A stretch of DNA of 8,198 nt, taken from the NCBI GenBank assembly GCA_001871685.1, contig MNVK01000051.1, positions 1 to 8,198 of the forward strand, written 5' to 3'. The position numbers were made by a program, and so were the translations under genes. Below the pieces are notes generated by a model that worked only from the letters and a program-made list of their open reading frames with translations, was not told the origin of the DNA and did not search any database. Shown one piece after another: positions 6,774 to 8,198 of the stretch. How positions within the stretch are numbered: the first letter of the stretch is position 1; the number at the start of each line of letters is the position of its first letter. Source of the DNA: Nitrospirae bacterium CG1_02_44_142 (GTDB taxonomy: Bacteria > Nitrospirota > Thermodesulfovibrionia > Thermodesulfovibrionales > UBA1546).

Positions 6774-6990
6774 AGATTATATCCTTTTTCTTCTCTTCAA
6801 ACTCATCCTTTGTTATCTCACCCCTTGCATACCTTTTCTTCAAAACTTCCAGAGAAGTTTCTCCCTTCTGTTTTTCCGCACCTATAACCAGTTTCAGCAA
6901 ATATATAATTCCGAGTATGACCAATGCCCAGAAGATTATCATAAATAACCATCCCGCTCCCATGCCACATCCATAATTTCCCCAGTACAT
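6772..6990 (-). CDS. Small one-helix membrane protein with C-terminal SHOCT domain
   Basis: The 72-residue product starts with a Gly/aromatic stretch (MYWGNYGCGMGAGW, one Cys at 8), has one membrane helix at about 13-36, a short charged linker, and a SHOCT domain at 46-72 (LEVLKKRYARGEITKDEFEEKKKDI). SHOCT is a short helical domain found at the ends of many small bacterial membrane proteins and probably mediates oligomer or protein contacts; its role is not settled. AAAGGAGGT (6998-7006) lies 8 bases from the ATG. Proteins of this form often occur beside copper ATPases and Met-rich proteins, so an accessory role in metal handling is plausible. The stop is buried in the ribosome binding site of the next short gene. 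The 73-base gap upstream shows no promoter I trust. Confidence 0.88.
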   Translation of the reverse strand: MYWGNYGCGMGAGWLFMIIFWALVILGIIYLLKLVIGAEKQKGETSLEVLKKRYARGEITKDEFEEKKKDII

Positions 6991-7063
6991 AATCCCTACC
7001 TCCTTTTATTTTTTCATTTCTGTGCAAATCTGCCACTCATTAGTGATGCTACATAATTTCCCC

Positions 7064-7279
7064 TCATTCCAATAATTTATATCCGAGTTTTTCGATGCCG
7101 TCTCTCGTAATCCTTGAGAGTTCATCCTCTGTTATCTGCGAGTTGTCATACTCCACAAGGATATGGCCTTTTTCAACGTCAATGGATTCTACTCCATCCA
7201 TATGCCCTATAAACCGCCTTAGAGCCAGAGAGCACTCATCACAGAATTCCTTGCCAACCTTGAATGAAATCTTCTCCAT
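7064..7279 (-). CDS. HMA-like small metal-binding protein (CxxC)
   Basis: The 71-residue product fits the ferredoxin-like HMA fold: strand KISFKVG (3-9), metal loop CDEC (Cys13, Cys16), helix SLALRRFIGHM (17-27), then DGVESIDVEKGHILVEYD (28-45), a second helix (ITEDELSRITRDGIEKL) and a last strand YKLL. Length equals CopZ-type copper chaperones. The loop lacks the usual GMTCxxC lead-in (it reads GKEFCDEC), so it is a divergent member and the metal could differ from copper. It probably delivers metal in the cytoplasm to the YHS/HMBD region of the downstream pump, which has no HMA domain of its own. Its ATG overlaps the preceding stop by one base (TAATG), with GGGAGAG (7284-7290) as ribosome binding site, so it is translationally coupled to the methyltransferase gene. 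Confidence 0.82.
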   Translation of the reverse strand: MEKISFKVGKEFCDECSLALRRFIGHMDGVESIDVEKGHILVEYDNSQITEDELSRITRDGIEKLGYKLLE

Positions 7280-7917
7280 TAACTCTCCCTTCCAAGTTTC
7301 GGTATAAACATTGGCGTCCTTTCCATATAGCGTTTATACTCATCACCAAACATCTTAATCATATCACTTTCTTCCCTCTTTGATAAGCGGTAATACACAA
7401 AGACGAGCACAGGAAACATCAGGGCTGTTATCATTGTCGGCCATTGTATCAACATGCCTATCATAACGAGAAAAAGGCCTGAATACTGGGGATGCCTCAC
7501 ATAGGCATACGGCACCTCTGTTACAAGTCCTCCCTTTGCACCGTGAATCAGTTTCCAGCCTTTCCACATTATTATAAAGCCGATTATTACAAGCCCATCG
7601 CTTATAAGATGGATAACCGCCAGCATAGTTGCTCCGCCGCCGAGGAATGTTACCCACAGATGCCCGCTTGCGTGAGAAAAGGGATTCAGCGCAGGATATT
7701 TGCTGCCGAGGATTCCTGTAAGTATATATATTGTAAGGGGAAAACCGTACATCTCGGTGAATAGGGCCACAAAAAAGGCGAGAGTTGCTCCCATAGAGCG
7801 CCATTCCCTCTTTTTGAGCGGCGTGAGAAAGCTCAGAATAAAGAAGGAGAATAAGCCGACATTGACCAGCACAAGGAACCAGAAACCGTAGGCATATGAA
7901 ATATTTTCACCGTGCAT
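7279..7917 (-). CDS. ICMT/PEMT-like integral membrane methyltransferase
   Basis: The 212-residue product has five or so membrane segments (about 9-31, 42-70, 91-119, 146-159, 161-178). The conserved C-terminal half of the isoprenylcysteine carboxyl methyltransferase/phospholipid methyltransferase group is clear: PYAYVRHPQYSG (136-147), binding S-adenosylmethionine, then REESDMIKMFGDEYKRYMERTP (181-202) with the usual Glu pair and Tyr residues. Such bacterial proteins methylate lipids or unknown small or membrane substrates; the substrate here is unknown. Members are frequently found next to heavy-metal ATPase genes, as here, but the reason is not known. GAAGGGG (7925-7931) lies 7 bases from the ATG. 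It starts 2 bases after the stop of the tiny membrane gene and overlaps the HMA gene by one base. Confidence 0.87.
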   Translation of the reverse strand: MHGENISYAYGFWFLVLVNVGLFSFFILSFLTPLKKREWRSMGATLAFFVALFTEMYGFPLTIYILTGILGSKYPALNPFSHASGHLWVTFLGGGATMLAVIHLISDGLVIIGFIIMWKGWKLIHGAKGGLVTEVPYAYVRHPQYSGLFLVMIGMLIQWPTMITALMFPVLVFVYYRLSKREESDMIKMFGDEYKRYMERTPMFIPKLGRES

Positions 7918-7919
7918 AA

Positions 7920-8045
7920 TTATTCCCCTTCTTTAAGACCCCATCTCTTGTTTATAAAATTATATATCGGAACAAAGACAATTCCAATATATGCGCCGTA
8001 CAGAAAACTCTCTATAAGACCGAGAATTAATCCCTGTTGCCCCAC
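7920..8045 (-). CDS. Tiny membrane protein, GTG start or frameshifted at a G-run
   Basis: A 41-codon frame from GTG 8045 to TAA 7920-7922 encodes a hydrophobic stretch (GLILGLIESFLYGAYIGIVF, residues 5-24) followed by VPIYNFINKRWG and an acidic end. The pattern resembles the C-terminal half of small DUF5676-like or holin-like membrane proteins, recognised only by eye. The stop is 2 bases before the methyltransferase ATG. The GTG has no good ribosome binding site. A more natural start, ATG at 8057-8059, overlaps the upstream stop as TAATG but reads only ten codons; adding one G to the GGGG run at 8040-8043 would join it to this frame and give 46 residues. So this may be a real GTG-started gene, a frameshifted gene, or a sequencing slip. 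The coding character of the frame itself looks real. Confidence 0.55.
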   Translation of the reverse strand: MGQQGLILGLIESFLYGAYIGIVFVPIYNFINKRWGLKEGE

Positions 8046-8058
8046 ATGTCTTTTCTCA

Positions 8059-8198
8059 TTAGTTCTGCTTGTTTAATATATATTGTCTTGCTGCCAGAGC
8101 AGCCTTTGCGCCCTCGCCGGAGGCTATGATTATCCTTTTGCCGAAAGCGTTTGTAACATCTCCGGCAGCAAATATGCCCGGACAGGACGTGGAGCAGT
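8059..8198 (-). CDS. C-terminus of a thioredoxin-reductase/AhpF-like flavoprotein (5' end cut by window)
   Basis: The last 45 residues are visible. They start CSTSCPGIFAAGDVTN, where GIFAAGD is the second FAD-contact motif of the class II pyridine-nucleotide disulfide reductases, and go on FGKRIIIASGEGAKAALAARQYI, the closing helix typical of TrxB and AhpF. The IIIASGEGAKAAL wording is closer to AhpF-like proteins (IIIATGEGAKASL from memory) than to classical TrxB. The enzyme moves electrons from NAD(P)H via FAD to a disulfide partner in the cytoplasm. Two Cys residues flank the FAD motif (CSTSC), where most members have none; a redox or metal role for them is only a thought. The stop TAA is shared with an ATG (TAATG), so this gene belongs to the copper operon and may be near its head. 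Confidence 0.85.
   Translation of the reverse strand, partial: CSTSCPGIFAAGDVTNAFGKRIIIASGEGAKAALAARQYILNKQN

Noticed and set aside
6309..6887. Plus-strand Ile-, Ser- and His-rich frames opposite the Met-rich gene
   Set aside because: These are antisense readings of the repeated ATG codons (CAT read in three frames) and have no starts with ribosome binding sites.
6818..7036. Minus-strand 72-residue frame starting MADLHRNEK
   Set aside because: It overlaps the SHOCT gene in another frame, has no good ribosome binding site, and its end has no domain character.
6991..7063. Internal promoter in the 73-base gap before the SHOCT gene
   Set aside because: TTGCAC and several A/T-rich hexamers occur, but no pair has acceptable spacing.
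7364..7804. Minus-strand 146-residue frame inside the methyltransferase gene
   Set aside because: It is an alternate frame of a gene with clear membrane helices and RHPxYSG motif; its product is Arg/Cys-rich without pattern.

Overview
The window carries a bacterial chromosomal segment with nine intact or nearly intact genes, two very short genes and two genes cut by the window ends. Almost everything lies on the minus strand; only an acylphosphatase gene is on the plus strand. No rRNA, tRNA, CRISPR array, transposase or phage gene is visible, and no stretch over 300 bases lacks a gene. The base composition looks moderate, with many ATA isoleucine codons and strong AGGAGG-type ribosome binding sites. 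Together with the gene set (LemA plus DUF2207, CsgG-TPR lipid/envelope-type protein, YHS-HMBD copper ATPase, Met-rich protein), this suggests a Gram-negative anaerobe of the Nitrospirota or a former deltaproteobacterial lineage. That placement is an inference with low confidence.

Left part (1-3187, minus strand): lemA and a DUF2207 membrane protein form a two-gene operon (5-base gap). Downstream, after a 101-base spacer holding a good sigma70-type promoter, lies a secreted CsgG/FlgO-like protein with C-terminal TPR repeats, cut by the window edge. These are envelope proteins of poorly known role.

Middle (3188-3553): a 63-base divergent spacer separates lemA from acyP. It holds a perfect extended -10 (TGcTATAAT) only 5 bases before the acyP ATG and no Shine-Dalgarno sequence, so acyP mRNA is probably leaderless. 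acyP converges on the copper ATPase with 21 bases between stops.

Right part (3554-8198, minus strand): a tightly packed copper-handling and redox operon, read from right to left: C-terminus of a thioredoxin-reductase/AhpF-like flavoprotein; a tiny membrane protein (41 codons, or 46 with a one-base frameshift repaired); an ICMT/PEMT-like membrane methyltransferase; a CxxC HMA-type metal-binding protein; a one-helix SHOCT protein; a previously easy-to-miss 20-residue Lys/Cys microprotein ending in CxCHxxC; an exported protein with 44 Met in 184 mature residues; and a P1B-1 Cu(I) ATPase with a YHS domain and two HMBD domains. Junctions are TAATG overlaps, 2-base gaps, or stop codons buried in the next gene's Shine-Dalgarno, so translational coupling runs through much of the operon. 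The likely joint role is cytoplasmic copper capture and sensing (HMA protein, microprotein), export (ATPase) and periplasmic buffering (Met-rich protein).

The points most worth a second look are the CxCHxxC microprotein and its wiring between two Shine-Dalgarno sites, a REP-like palindromic element read in frame inside the ATPase gene, the probable leaderless acyP, and the possible G-run frameshift in the tiny membrane gene.
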